Notes: a model not told the origin generated them from the letters alone. DNA of 28,957 nucleotides from CAYSPT01 sp964432985 (GCA_964432985.1 CAYSPT010000065.1:1-28957), one strand, 5' to 3'. Numbered from the stretch's first letter, positions 1 to 8,777 are shown. A program made the numbers and translations.

Positions 1-2577
1 TCCAAAAAAGATAAAGTAAAACGAGGAACGAAGCCGGTTCCGGAACCGGTTATACCCGTCAGGAATGTTCTCTTTCTGTCCTGCCTAGCCGTACCTCTTT
101 TCTTCTTGCGCAACACCCGCTCAAGTTTCCTCATCCCCAAGGCGGTCTGCGGGCTCAACCTGGCTATACTGGGTATAGCGCTGTGGTTTATATGGTGGGT
201 CTGGGGCCGCACATCTTACCACCACACACGCCTTACCTGGCCGCTGCTGGCCCTGGTGGCGGCGTTTCTCGTTTCGATCCCGGGCAGCCAGTCACTTCCC
301 GAAGCTTTCATCGCCCTGTCACGGGTGATCGGGTACCTGGTGTTCTTTTTCCTGGCCGCATGTACACTGCGGCGCGAAAGAGACGTGCGCATTCTCTACT
401 ATCTTCTGGTTTTTTCCGGCAGTCTGGCGGCGCTTATCGGTATCCTGGAAGCTCACGGAATACGGTTTTTCCCGTGGTCTGAAACCGTTGGCCGTCTGGC
501 GATAATCTCCACCTTCGGTAATCCGAATTACCTGGCCGGATTCCTGGTTGCCGTCATCCCGCTGGGCCTGGCTCTCACCGTCATAAATCGCCGCAATGCC
601 TGGTTCTGGCCGCTCCTGGCTGCTTCCACCCTGATGCTTTCATGCGTGTACGTGACCCAGACCAGGGGATCGTGGATCTCCCTGGCTCTGTCTCTACCGC
701 TCTTTGTGTCATTCGTCCTGGTTCGTTTTTCCTTTGTCGGATCGCCGGTGGAAAACCACCACAAGAAGACGAAAGAATTCAAACAGATGCTGGCGGCGGT
801 GATTTTAATCATTCTGGCCCTGGCGCTGATCATGTACATTGCCGGCCGGGGCCGGGTTCGTTACGACCGTCTGACATCGTTGAGCAACGTTCGGCAGCGG
901 TTCATGGTGTGGCAGGTCACCCGGCGCATGGCCCTGGATCACCTGATGTACGGGGTAGGGCTGGGCAACTTCAAGGTACTGTACATGCAGTACCAGGCTG
1001 ATTTCTTTGAAGAACCTGCCAATGCGGTGTATCTGCGATATCATGGCAAGGCTGTTCAGACGCACAATGAATACCTCCAGTTGCTGGCCGAGGCCGGGGT
1101 TCTGGGCGTGGCGGCGCTGGGCTGGGTCTTCTGGAATTTGCTTGGTATTTTCAGCGGACTGTTCAACTTGCGCCGCGATTTTGGAGAAAGCGGTTTTCTG
1201 GCGGCGGGAGCGGCAACAGCGCTGTTCGGAGTGGCCGTCCACGCCATGGTCAGCTTTCCTCTGCATCTGCCGGCCACATCATTGGTGGTGTGCCTGGTGG
1301 CCGGTATTTCTGCCGGATATGTCGACCGTCTCCTGTCACAGAAGGGCGAACTGCCGCCCGAACCCGTACCCGCCGCGGTTCCGGACCCGTCTGCCCGCTC
1401 GGGCAGGGGCACCGTCATTCCCCTGCTGGTTTCGCTGGCGGTGATTCTCGGCGCGCTGGTGTCGGTGCTCCAATTGAACCGGTTATTAGTAGCACATTAT
1501 TACTGGAAGCGGGGAATCGATTCGCTGGGCCAACGGCAGATTCCGGCTCAGAAACGATTCAGCGGGGCCGCCCACTGGTGCCACCGGGCCCTGGATTTCG
1601 CCCCATGGTCCGGAGCAATCAGGAGCAATTACGCTGATTTTCTGGCCCGCAGCGTCCAGGACCTTTCCCCGGAAGTCGCCCGGCCGGTACTGGAACGGGC
1701 GCAAGCGGAATATGTTCAGGCCGCAAAATCGTTCATCAAGCGGGAGATGTATAACGACATCGGAAACGTGCTGCTTCGACAGGGGAAGGAACACGATGCG
1801 GAGAAGGCTTATCTCGAAGGGGCGCGAATCGACCCTAATTTCAGCCTGGTAAAAACCAATCTCGGCAATTTCTACCTAAAAAAAGGCCGGTATGACGAAG
1901 CTGAGAAATGGTATGTGAAATCCCTGGCGCTCAGCAAAAAGCAGCCTTCAATCTGGTTGAATACCGGTATGCTTCGGACACAGAGCGGCCGGATGACCGA
2001 AGCAGCCGTGGCTTACGAATACGCTGCCAGGTACTCTCCGGGAAATCCTAAAGCCTTCTACTTCCTTGCCCAAGCCGAAGAGCGTCTCGGACGGTTAGAC
2101 CAGGCTGCCGAGCATTACCGGCAGGCCTTGATTTTGTCGGAGCGCCGCCTTCTCCAAGCCGGCCGGGAGGGTGGTGACGATCCGCTTCTGGCGACCATCC
2201 GGCACCGGATGGGATCGGTACTGGGCCGCTCGAACCGTTTGACCGAATCGGTCGAAGCGTTGAGAGCCGCATACGACTACAAACCCGACAGTGAACCCAT
2301 CACCTGTGACCTTGGAGTTGCGTTGGGGCACCAGGGACATCTTACCGAAGCGGTCGACGTGTTCAAGAAAGGGCTGGTGAAGCATCCCACGTCCACCGGC
2401 TTGCTGCTCAACATGGGTACCGCATACCTGCGGTTGTACAAGTTCAAGCGGGCTGAAGTTGTTCTCAACATGGTCCTGACCCTGGATCCCGATTCGAAAG
2501 ACGCCGAGATGGCCAGGGTCTATCTGGAGGGAATCAAGAAAATGCTCGAGAAGAAAAAGGTGCTTCACTTCGAATGA
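1..2577 (+). CDS. O-antigen ligase/polymerase-like membrane protein with C-terminal TPR repeats (5' partial)
   Basis: The reading frame is open to the left edge, so the true start lies outside the window; the TTG at 106 is only the first start-like codon. The N-terminal two thirds is a string of hydrophobic helices. It carries a TRGSW motif (about 661-675) and, after a long loop, HNEYLQLLAEAG (1063-1098), both typical of the Wzy_C/WaaL O-antigen ligase family (PF04932), which joins or polymerises lipid-linked glycans at the outer face of the inner membrane. The last third (about 1740-2560) has several TPR units with regular YxxxG, A and P positions. Ligase-TPR fusions are known in several phyla; the TPRs probably recruit partners from the periplasmic side (inference). 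The stop overlaps the next gene by four bases (ATGA), implying translational coupling. The glycan substrate cannot be told from sequence. Confidence 0.85.
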   Translation, partial: SKKDKVKRGTKPVPEPVIPVRNVLFLSCLAVPLFFLRNTRSSFLIPKAVCGLNLAILGIALWFIWWVWGRTSYHHTRLTWPLLALVAAFLVSIPGSQSLPEAFIALSRVIGYLVFFFLAACTLRRERDVRILYYLLVFSGSLAALIGILEAHGIRFFPWSETVGRLAIISTFGNPNYLAGFLVAVIPLGLALTVINRRNAWFWPLLAASTLMLSCVYVTQTRGSWISLALSLPLFVSFVLVRFSFVGSPVENHHKKTKEFKQMLAAVILIILALALIMYIAGRGRVRYDRLTSLSNVRQRFMVWQVTRRMALDHLMYGVGLGNFKVLYMQYQADFFEEPANAVYLRYHGKAVQTHNEYLQLLAEAGVLGVAALGWVFWNLLGIFSGLFNLRRDFGESGFLAAGAATALFGVAVHAMVSFPLHLPATSLVVCLVAGISAGYVDRLLSQKGELPPEPVPAAVPDPSARSGRGTVIPLLVSLAVILGALVSVLQLNRLLVAHYYWKRGIDSLGQRQIPAQKRFSGAAHWCHRALDFAPWSGAIRSNYADFLARSVQDLSPEVARPVLERAQAEYVQAAKSFIKREMYNDIGNVLLRQGKEHDAEKAYLEGARIDPNFSLVKTNLGNFYLKKGRYDEAEKWYVKSLALSKKQPSIWLNTGMLRTQSGRMTEAAVAYEYAARYSPGNPKAFYFLAQAEERLGRLDQAAEHYRQALILSERRLLQAGREGGDDPLLATIRHRMGSVLGRSNRLTESVEALRAAYDYKPDSEPITCDLGVALGHQGHLTEAVDVFKKGLVKHPTSTGLLLNMGTAYLRLYKFKRAEVVLNMVLTLDPDSKDAEMARVYLEGIKKMLEKKKVLHFE

Positions 2578-3788
2578 CAAGCGTTAAAGAACAGCCACTG
2601 TTCGAACTGCTTCCCACCCTGGCCACAAGCCGGTCCCACGCCCGCTGCGGTGTGCTTCACCTGGGGCGGGCAGACGTGGAGACACCGGTATTCATGCCAG
2701 TAGGAACCGCCGGGTCGGTGAAAGCGGTGCAACAGGGTGACCTGGAATCGATGGACTACCGGATTATTTTGTGCAATACTTATCATCTCTGGATGCGTCC
2801 GGGCCCGGAAACGGTCCGTGCCCTGGGGGGGCTGCACAACTTCATCGGGTGGGGCCGGGGTATCCTAACTGACAGCGGTGGATACCAGGTTTTCAGCTTG
2901 AAAGGACTGACAAAGGTGACCGATAACGGGGTCACTTTTTCATCACACCTGGATGGCAGCCGCCACACGTTGACACCCGAAAAAGCAGTGGAAATCCAGA
3001 CAGATTTCGGAGCGGACATCATCATGTGCCTGGATGAATGTATCGCCTATCCGGCGGAAGAGGCAATGGTCCGCCTGGCCCGGGAGAGGACATCGCAGTG
3101 GGCCATACGGTCTTACCAGGCCTGGAATAGTTCGCAGAGCGAAAACCTGCAGGGAAACCTGCAGAACGGAAGCCTGCTCGGTAAACGTTCCAACCGATGC
3201 ACGTCTTTAAAAAGCCAGTTGTTCGGTATCATCCAGGGAGGTACGGTAGAAAAGGAGCGTCTCCGCTCCCTGGAGGAAATCGGCGAAATCGGCTTCCCCG
3301 GGCTGGCTATAGGTGGTCTGAGCGTGGGTGAACCGCGGGAGTTGATGCACGGGATGCTCGAGGTGCTGGCCCCGCATCTTCCCCCGCAAAAGCCCCGCTA
3401 TCTCATGGGGGTCGGCGAACCGGAGGACATTCTTAAAGCGGTGGATTGCGGGGTGGATATGTTCGACTGCGTCCTTCCTACCCGTCTCGGGCGGCATGGG
3501 TCCCTCTACACTCCCGGAGGACGGATCAATATCACACGAAAAGAGTTCGCCCGGGATGACAGGCCAGTGTGGCCGGACTGCGACTGTCTCCTCTGCCGAC
3601 GATTCAGCCGTGGGTACCTGCGGCACCTGTTGAAAGCCCGGGAGGTTCTCGGCCTGACGCTGGGAAGCCTGCACAACCTGCGGTTTTTCTCCCGGTTCAT
3701 GGGGGAAATACGCGAAGCGATCGCCAGCGACACGTTCACTGACTACGCAGCCGACTTTCTCGCTCAGTATAAGAAACCAGTGCGCTAA
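2574..3788 (+). CDS. tgt: tRNA-guanine(34) transglycosylase (queuine tRNA-ribosyltransferase)
   Basis: Cytoplasmic enzyme that swaps guanine-34 for preQ1 in tRNAs with GUN anticodons, in the queuosine pathway. The TIM-barrel signature is complete. LTDSGGYQVFSL holds the catalytic Asp (D100), FGIIQGG and GGLSVGE form the base-binding loops, and FDCVLPTR holds the nucleophile (D298). The zinc site is C336, C338, C341 and H367. It is 404 aa against roughly 375-380 for the family. The extra length is mainly an insertion near residues 184-213, just before QLFGIIQGG, built partly from a 12-bp tandem duplication (3141-3164). The ATG overlaps the stop of the upstream ligase gene; that pairing seems positional rather than functional. 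No queA or queuosine synthesis gene is visible nearby. Confidence 0.97.
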   Translation: MTSVKEQPLFELLPTLATSRSHARCGVLHLGRADVETPVFMPVGTAGSVKAVQQGDLESMDYRIILCNTYHLWMRPGPETVRALGGLHNFIGWGRGILTDSGGYQVFSLKGLTKVTDNGVTFSSHLDGSRHTLTPEKAVEIQTDFGADIIMCLDECIAYPAEEAMVRLARERTSQWAIRSYQAWNSSQSENLQGNLQNGSLLGKRSNRCTSLKSQLFGIIQGGTVEKERLRSLEEIGEIGFPGLAIGGLSVGEPRELMHGMLEVLAPHLPPQKPRYLMGVGEPEDILKAVDCGVDMFDCVLPTRLGRHGSLYTPGGRINITRKEFARDDRPVWPDCDCLLCRRFSRGYLRHLLKAREVLGLTLGSLHNLRFFSRFMGEIREAIASDTFTDYAADFLAQYKKPVR

Positions 3789-3820
3789 TCAAGTATTTAT
3801 TTAAATATTCGAGACGAAGC

Positions 3821-3850
3821 TTGTTATTTGTTATTATAATATGATATACA
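3821..3850 (+). promoter_or_regulatory. Candidate sigma-70-type promoter for the TPR gene
   Basis: TTGTTA (3821-3826), 18-bp spacer, TATACA (3845-3850), in an AT-rich stretch after tgt. A second TATAAT lies at 3835-3840 but has no good -35 box. About 120 bp separate it from the TPR gene start, with the palindromic repeat in between. This is pattern matching only. Confidence 0.35.
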
Positions 3851-3877
3851 GTTAAACCTTTTCTGGTTAATGAATGG

Positions 3878-3924
3878 ATTGCCCGATCAAGTCGGGCAAT
3901 GACTTCCGAGTCGGGCAATGACTT
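3878..3924. repeat. Palindromic repeat with an adjoining direct repeat
   Basis: ATTGCCCGA (3878-3886), loop TCAAG, TCGGGCAAT (3892-3900) is a perfect 9-bp inverted repeat. The 15-mer GTCGGGCAATGACTT occurs at 3891-3905 and again at 3910-3924. The minus strand reads as ARLDRAIHSLTRKG, a phrase I associate with spurious ORFs predicted over dispersed palindromic repeats in many bacterial genomes. It is therefore called a small mobile or REP-like repeat, not a gene. No T-run follows the hairpin, so it is a poor intrinsic terminator for tgt. Confidence 0.7.
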
Positions 3925-3970
3925 ACAATGCATTTATCCGGAAAGAGCATAGATGAAGGGAGGGTGTACA

Positions 3971-4513
3971 ATGGAAGACAAGCCATCTGCTGCGGTGTAT
4001 CTCAAGGCGGGTAAACGGTTGTTTCAGGAAAAGAACTATGATGAAGCTATTCTCAAGTTCAGAAAGCTTATCATTGATCATCCGGACAGCGACCTGGCGG
4101 ACAACGCCTGTTACAACCTGGGTGTCATTTACGGAATCCAGGGGGAATACTCCAAGTCCTTCGTGCAGTACAAGACGATCCTGGAACGGTATCCTGACAG
4201 TGACGCGGCCCTCTGGGCGCCAGACAAGATAGAGGAACTCTACGAGAAAATCGACCCGTCAGCACCTAAATTTTACGAAGCCCAGGCCCTTTACCGGGAC
4301 AAACAGTATACTGAAGCGGAAGAAGTTCTCAAGGCCATGCTGGAGGATCATCCCGACAGCGACCTGGCGGACAATGCCCATTTCAGCCTGGGAATGATCC
4401 GGCTGGCCCAGGGCAGGAAGGCTGACGCGCTGGAAGAGTTCCAGATCGTCCGGGACAAGTATCCGGGGACCGACGCAGCCAAGCTGATACCGGACATTCT
4501 CGCTTCTATCTAG
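3971..4513 (+). CDS. Small TPR protein of the YbgF/BamD-like tetratricopeptide type
   Basis: The ATG at 3971 is preferred over the in-frame ATG at 3953, because the strong Shine-Dalgarno GGGAGG (3958-3963) lies between them at correct spacing. The product is 180 aa and soluble, with no signal peptide. It is an internal duplication: DHPDSDLADNA occurs in both halves (about residues 36 and 131), each followed by a helix-turn-helix NLGxIYG or SLGMIRL pattern. This outer-membrane-lipoprotein-type TPR is found in YbgF/CpoB and BamD, where it mediates protein contacts in the periplasm. Without a signal sequence this copy is predicted to be cytoplasmic. The partner is unknown. It stands alone, 62 bp before the next gene. 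Confidence 0.8.
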   Translation: MEDKPSAAVYLKAGKRLFQEKNYDEAILKFRKLIIDHPDSDLADNACYNLGVIYGIQGEYSKSFVQYKTILERYPDSDAALWAPDKIEELYEKIDPSAPKFYEAQALYRDKQYTEAEEVLKAMLEDHPDSDLADNAHFSLGMIRLAQGRKADALEEFQIVRDKYPGTDAAKLIPDILASI

Positions 4514-4574
4514 TGGATCTCACTATTTAAAGCAGATATTGTTTGGGCCTGGAACTTTCGAAAGGACCATGCAG

Positions 4575-5150
4575 GTGAAACAATACTTTCACGATCAGTC
4601 GATCGATTACACGGGGGATCAGCTCCATTCGCATTTTGCCCTGGAAACGTTCGGGATACAGGGAGATTCCGTTGTGTGTTTCCGCGGCGGCTGCTCCGTG
4701 GAGGGAGACCGCCTGGTGGACCTGGAAGACCGTCTGTCCGGAGCTACCATAGAAGCAGCCGACATGCTGCATTTCGTAGTCGAACATTTCGGTCTGAATC
4801 TCGACGGGATCGTCCTGCGGCAGCGGATCCTGGTGGCCCTGGCGGGAGAGAAAGTCTATGATTTCCTGTCCCGAAACTACTCGGAGACGTCCCTGTGTGA
4901 TGTCAGGAGACAGGGGGATGATATCTACGTTCTCGGTCGGAAAGCCACGGTGTCCATCGCTTCAGTATCTCCGGTGTCGGGCATGATTCACCTGGGGATT
5001 AACGTCAACCCCGCCGGTGCTCCGGTGGAAGCGTGGGGCCTGGAAGAGGGGGGTATCGACCCGGATGAGTTCGCTCTCGAACTACTTTCATCGTATGTAT
5101 CCGAGATGGAAGGTATCGCGTTTGCCGCTTCCAAGGTAAGGCCGTTGTAA
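4575..5150 (+). CDS. DUF366 family protein
   Basis: Conserved protein of unknown function. Family hallmarks as I recall them are present: YTGDQLHSHFA near the N terminus, GDSVVCFRGGCSV, VDLEDR, DMLHFVVEHF, VLRQRILVAL, DDIYV, and SVSPVSGMIHLGINVNP, ending in SKVRPL. DUF366 occurs in archaea and scattered bacteria and forms a compact alpha/beta fold. The GTG at 4575 is preferred to the TTG at 4539 or ATG at 4569 because AAAGGA (4561-4566) is correctly spaced only for it; this gives 191 aa, about the normal length. No signal or membrane segment is present. It lies 18 bp before the DUF2723 gene, so the two may be co-transcribed, but no shared role is evident. Confidence 0.8.
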   Translation: MKQYFHDQSIDYTGDQLHSHFALETFGIQGDSVVCFRGGCSVEGDRLVDLEDRLSGATIEAADMLHFVVEHFGLNLDGIVLRQRILVALAGEKVYDFLSRNYSETSLCDVRRQGDDIYVLGRKATVSIASVSPVSGMIHLGINVNPAGAPVEAWGLEEGGIDPDEFALELLSSYVSEMEGIAFAASKVRPL

Positions 5151-5168
5151 GGACCGAAGTAACAGTCA

Positions 5169-6797
5169 ATGATTGATACCGAGTACATAAGTCCCCGTGT
5201 TTGCATGTTTGCTGTGGTGCTCATCGTATTTGCGGTGTATCTCAGCACCGCCGCCGACGGAGTGACCTGGGGCAACTACGGCAGTGATAGCGGCGAACTC
5301 ATCGCCGCCGCCTGGACACTGGGCATTCCCCATCCCACTGGATACCCGCTTTTCGCCCTGCTTGGGCGTATTTTTTCTTTTATCCCCCTGGGTAGTGTAG
5401 GTTTTCGGATAACGCTGCTGTCATGCGCGGCAGCCGCGGCGGCCTGCGGCCTGGCCGGCCTGGTGATGTATCGGTTGACCAGGTGCCTTCCAGCTGCGGT
5501 GGGAGGCGCACTGGCTCTCGGACTTTCCCGGACTGTATGGAGCCAGGCCAGCATTACCGAAGTTTATCCTCTTCACCTGCTCCTGATGTCCTGCCTGCTG
5601 GCCGCCATATTTTCCGCAGAGAAGGGACCCTCTGTTTTAAAGCCCACACATCCCGGTCCGCGCCGTCTGTGCCTGGTTCTGTTCCTCCTGGGACTCGGCT
5701 TCTCGAATCATATGACTACCATTCTGATCGTTCCCACGGTGCTTTTCTGGTGTGTTGCGGCCTACTGGCGTTGTGGAGCCCGGAAACTACTTGTAAAGCA
5801 CTGCGGTTTCGCAGTGCTGTTTTTTGCTGTCGGTCTTATCGTCTACCTGTACCTGCCCCTGCGGGGTGCAGCGGGACCGATAGTGGAGATGGGGCAGGCG
5901 ACCACATTTGGCGGCCTGTTCAGCCACGTTTCCGGCAAGCAGTTTAGAGGATGGATGTTCTCCCGCTCCGTCCCCGAGGTGAAGTTCTTTTTCCAGGAGT
6001 ACCGGATACTGCACCAGTTTTCTATTTTCGGAGGTTTGATCGGCACCCTGGGAGCCTGGGAGATGTTCAGGCGTTCACCGGCGTATTTCATCCCTCTCGG
6101 CGCGCTGTTTCTGACCGACCTGCTGTACGCCGTCAACTATAACATTCCCGATATAGAGCCTTACTTCATTCCGTCGTACCTTGTTTTTTCCATCTGGTTG
6201 GCGTTTGGAATCACGGTTTTGCTCACCAGCACGTGGTCCCGCTGGAAATCGGGATGGTGGACGACGGCCTGGCGGCGGGTTGCCGCGGCTATCGGTATGA
6301 TTCTCATCGTCTATCTGCCCTGTCACGCGTATCTGCGGTATGTCACCGTGGTTCGGGAAGCCCGCCGCCCCGCCGCCCGCTTGTACGGCCACAGGGTGTT
6401 CAAGCGTGTCCCGTCCAATGGGGTGGTGCTCAGTATAGGGACCGGGGAAACGTTTTCTCTCTGGCACTATCAGGCCTGTTCCGCGGCGGCAAAAAGTAAG
6501 GGTGTTCGGATTGTTCTCAGGACGTATTTTGCGTTTCCCTGGTACATAGAAAAAATTAAAAGGGAAAATCCCGCCCTGGACATCGAGCCTGTCATGGCCT
6601 ACGCCCGGGACTACCAGGGTACCTGGAACGATATCGATTATATCGCGTATCGTACTCGTTTGAACCGGTTGACGATGGCTTTCATTGATGCAAACTTCGA
6701 CCGCTGCAAACTTTTCCTCACTGACAAAAGGCTATTCGATTCCGACGCGTATTTTCTCGCCCAGGCCGGCGAAGTCTACCAGGTTGTAAAACGATAA
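5169..6797 (+). CDS. DUF2723 polytopic membrane protein, GT-C-like glycosyltransferase candidate
   Basis: 542 aa with about ten hydrophobic helices. The N-terminal periplasmic loop has GSDSGELIAAAW (residues 38-49) and PHPTGYP (54-60), and WSQASITEVYPLH follows near residue 120. These are signatures of DUF2723, a family related in layout to the GT-C protein mannosyltransferases, which use lipid-linked sugars. The acidic residues in GSDSGE are plausible catalytic positions (inference from GT-C enzymes). The last about 150 residues form a soluble domain. The Shine-Dalgarno sequence is weak: AAGGA sits about 15 bp upstream. The gene probably works in envelope or protein glycosylation; donor and acceptor are unknown. 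Confidence 0.85.
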   Translation: MIDTEYISPRVCMFAVVLIVFAVYLSTAADGVTWGNYGSDSGELIAAAWTLGIPHPTGYPLFALLGRIFSFIPLGSVGFRITLLSCAAAAAACGLAGLVMYRLTRCLPAAVGGALALGLSRTVWSQASITEVYPLHLLLMSCLLAAIFSAEKGPSVLKPTHPGPRRLCLVLFLLGLGFSNHMTTILIVPTVLFWCVAAYWRCGARKLLVKHCGFAVLFFAVGLIVYLYLPLRGAAGPIVEMGQATTFGGLFSHVSGKQFRGWMFSRSVPEVKFFFQEYRILHQFSIFGGLIGTLGAWEMFRRSPAYFIPLGALFLTDLLYAVNYNIPDIEPYFIPSYLVFSIWLAFGITVLLTSTWSRWKSGWWTTAWRRVAAAIGMILIVYLPCHAYLRYVTVVREARRPAARLYGHRVFKRVPSNGVVLSIGTGETFSLWHYQACSAAAKSKGVRIVLRTYFAFPWYIEKIKRENPALDIEPVMAYARDYQGTWNDIDYIAYRTRLNRLTMAFIDANFDRCKLFLTDKRLFDSDAYFLAQAGEVYQVVKR

Positions 6798-6908
6798 TCA
6801 GTAAACAGGCTAAAAATTTCCAGGTTTTTTCTTCTTTCCTCTACAGTGCGACCCCCCGTCGGTCGATACCCCAAAGGAGTGAATTCTCAAAGGGAGGCGT
6901 TGTATTCT

Positions 6909-8249
6909 ATGAAAAAGAGGAGAAGATTCATCAACCTCAGCATTTTTGTACTTGTTTCGCTCGTTGCCATGTACGTCATTGGCTGTAAGGGATCGGCTGG
7001 TGTCCGCAACGGTGCCATCAAGGGACGTTGCCTGCAGATCAGCGGTGAGCCCATTCCCATGGGGGTCAGGGTCCGCGCCGAAGGCGTCAACGACCCCTTT
7101 TCCCGCTACACTATCACCGATACCGGTGGTGAGTACTATGTGGCCGACGTCCCGGTAGGCACCTACGAGTTGTACTTCATCGTGGACGGATTTCAGCTTG
7201 CCATGGACGAGATCGGCGGTGGTACCATCGGAACCTCGGTCACCGGGATCCAGTACTGGGTACCCTCCGGGCTCAAGGCGTTTGTCGAAAACGGGCGCGT
7301 CTACGAAGTCCCCACCGCCTACTTCAAGAAGATACCGATCTTCCAGGCGGTCACGGTGTGGGGGTACGTACGCAACTACTACACCAACGACACGGTGCAA
7401 GGTGCGGCCATCACCATCGGCGAGGGAAGCGCCATCAGCGGCGATGACGGCCGTTATGAGGTGGATGGAGTCTACGCCGGCAAGCGGATCGTGACTGCTA
7501 CCCGGTACGGGTTCGAAGATTTCCAGACTACCGACGGACAATCGGTTCTCATAAATATCGCCAATGCCGGGAGCAACATGATGCAGTACGATATCCGTAT
7601 GAAGCCGGAGTCGGCCAATATTTATGGTGATCTCCGCGAGAAAGAATTCATCGGTATTATTACCGTCAACGGCGAAAACGATGACATGGGTTGGGACAAG
7701 GTGAAACTTTCTATCGAAGGTATACCCATTCTGAGGTTAAACGGGACGGAAATGGTGGGCGCCAACGCCACAAACGCCACTCTGGACGGACCGACCTACA
7801 CGCTGTCAGTTCCCGCCAGCAGCCGGTCCTACAAGATCAAGGCCACCTACCCGTATGCCAACCCGAATTATTCCGGGTCCGAGGTAACTGTGTCCGGGCT
7901 CGAAGCTGGCCAAAGTGCCACCGCCGACACGATCATTATCGAAATGGTGACGGCCAACAATGTGGATGTATATGTTTCCACACCCAACGGCGACCAGGGT
8001 CCGGACGACTTCAGTATTGTCAGTGTCGATTACTCCGATCCCGGATCTGATACGGCTTACTGGGATCAGGCAGCGGCCATCGGCGGCGACGATTATGTCA
8101 CCAACACTCCGGCGGTGTTCAGCCGGATTCCCATCGGGCTCAGGTCATTCACCACTGTGTCGAGGCTGTCTGCTTCGGCCACCGACCTCTCCGGGGAGAA
8201 GTACCGTGTGACCTCAAACAGCAACCAGATGACCTTGACGCTTAAATAA
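6909..8249 (+). CDS. Lipoprotein with carboxypeptidase-regulatory-like (Ig-fold) domains
   Basis: The start is set at ATG 6909 because AAAGGGAGG lies just upstream and the product then begins with a proper lipoprotein signal: a charged KKRRR, a hydrophobic core and the lipobox VIGC (Cys26). The upstream in-frame GTG at 6846 would bury this signal. After the Cys come two beta-sandwich repeats of the CarboxypepD_reg type: GAIKGRCLQISGEPIP through GGEYYVADVPVGTYEL, and VWGYVRNYYTNDTVQGA through DGRYEVDGVYAG. Further beta-rich, Thr/Asn-rich sequence follows. Such domains decorate surface or outer-membrane lipoproteins; no enzyme domain is visible. 446 aa. It ends in a strong terminator. Confidence 0.82.
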   Translation: MKKRRRFINLSIFVLVSLVAMYVIGCKGSAGVRNGAIKGRCLQISGEPIPMGVRVRAEGVNDPFSRYTITDTGGEYYVADVPVGTYELYFIVDGFQLAMDEIGGGTIGTSVTGIQYWVPSGLKAFVENGRVYEVPTAYFKKIPIFQAVTVWGYVRNYYTNDTVQGAAITIGEGSAISGDDGRYEVDGVYAGKRIVTATRYGFEDFQTTDGQSVLINIANAGSNMMQYDIRMKPESANIYGDLREKEFIGIITVNGENDDMGWDKVKLSIEGIPILRLNGTEMVGANATNATLDGPTYTLSVPASSRSYKIKATYPYANPNYSGSEVTVSGLEAGQSATADTIIIEMVTANNVDVYVSTPNGDQGPDDFSIVSVDYSDPGSDTAYWDQAAAIGGDDYVTNTPAVFSRIPIGLRSFTTVSRLSASATDLSGEKYRVTSNSNQMTLTLK

Positions 8250-8267
8250 AGCGATTAAAAAAAGCGA

Positions 8268-8307
8268 TAAAAAAAGCGGCCTCCGGACCGGAGGCCGCTT
8301 TTTTTTT
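8268..8307. terminator. Strong bidirectional rho-independent terminator
   Basis: The perfect inverted repeat GCGGCCTCC (8276-8284), loop GGACC, GGAGGCCGC (8290-8298) is flanked by an A-run on the left and nine T on the right. It can therefore stop transcription of the lipoprotein gene on the plus strand and of the convergent STAS gene (stop at 8322) on the minus strand. Confidence 0.93.
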
Positions 8308-8321
8308 ATGATAATGAAATG

Positions 8322-8645
8322 TTATTCGGCAAGCGGTTTGATCGAGATTACCGTGGCCAGACCGGTCATCCGGAAAATGTTGACGATTTCCTGGGGCGTA
8401 TTTATAATCTCGAATTTGCGCCCTTTGCGCTCGGATCTTTTGTAGGCGCGCATGATGAGTGAAAGTCCGGAACTGGTCAACATGGTAACGCCTTTGAGAT
8501 CAATAATCACTGTTTCAGGAGGATTTAGCGTGAGGAGATCGAGGCGGTCCTGGATGATCATCAGTTCGTCTATTTTTACTCCGATATCACCTATAAGACG
8601 GATGGTTACGTTGTTTTCTCCTTTATCCCACAGTACTTGCGCCAC
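8322..8645 (-). CDS. STAS-domain protein, anti-sigma factor antagonist-like
   Basis: 107 aa, a single STAS domain like SpoIIAA or RsbV. The motif MLTSSGLSLI places Ser58 at the position phosphorylated in SpoIIAA, but the usual Asp before it is Thr57. In partner switching, an HPK-type anti-sigma kinase phosphorylates this serine and a PP2C phosphatase removes the phosphate. The GTG start (8643-8645) is supported by AGGAGGG nine bases upstream. The gene is monocistronic and convergent with the lipoprotein gene. No RsbW-like kinase is present in the window. A SpoIIE-type phosphatase lies at 22816-24591 and a second STAS protein at 16022-16378, so these may form one dispersed pathway (inference). 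A role as a non-phosphorylated STAS scaffold is also possible. Confidence 0.85.
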   Translation of the reverse strand: MAQVLWDKGENNVTIRLIGDIGVKIDELMIIQDRLDLLTLNPPETVIIDLKGVTMLTSSGLSLIMRAYKRSERKGRKFEIINTPQEIVNIFRMTGLATVISIKPLAE

Positions 8646-8711
8646 CTGGTAATCCCTCCTGGAAAGTTATTATAGCGCTTTACATTCATTCGTGCAACTG
8701 CAATTTGTAAT

Positions 8712-8777
8712 TTGCATTCTTTAATATGAGTAGTATATAATTTTAAAAAAATCACTTGACATGGAAAACACTTGACA
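8712..8777 (+). promoter_or_regulatory. Candidate promoter region for accD
   Basis: TTGCAT (8712-8717), 18-bp spacer, TATAAT (8736-8741) is the best full match. Two TTGACA hexamers (8756-8761 and 8772-8777) lie downstream within a repeated CACTTGACA spaced by 16 bp, but neither has a convincing -10 box at 16-18 bp. The paired repeat could equally be an operator. The accD Shine-Dalgarno, AAGGAGTG, follows at about 8805. Confidence 0.4.

Noticed and set aside
3736..3933. 65-aa minus-strand ORF with RLDRAIHSL
   Set aside because: It is a translation of the palindromic repeat and tgt 3' end; such phrases recur in spurious predictions.
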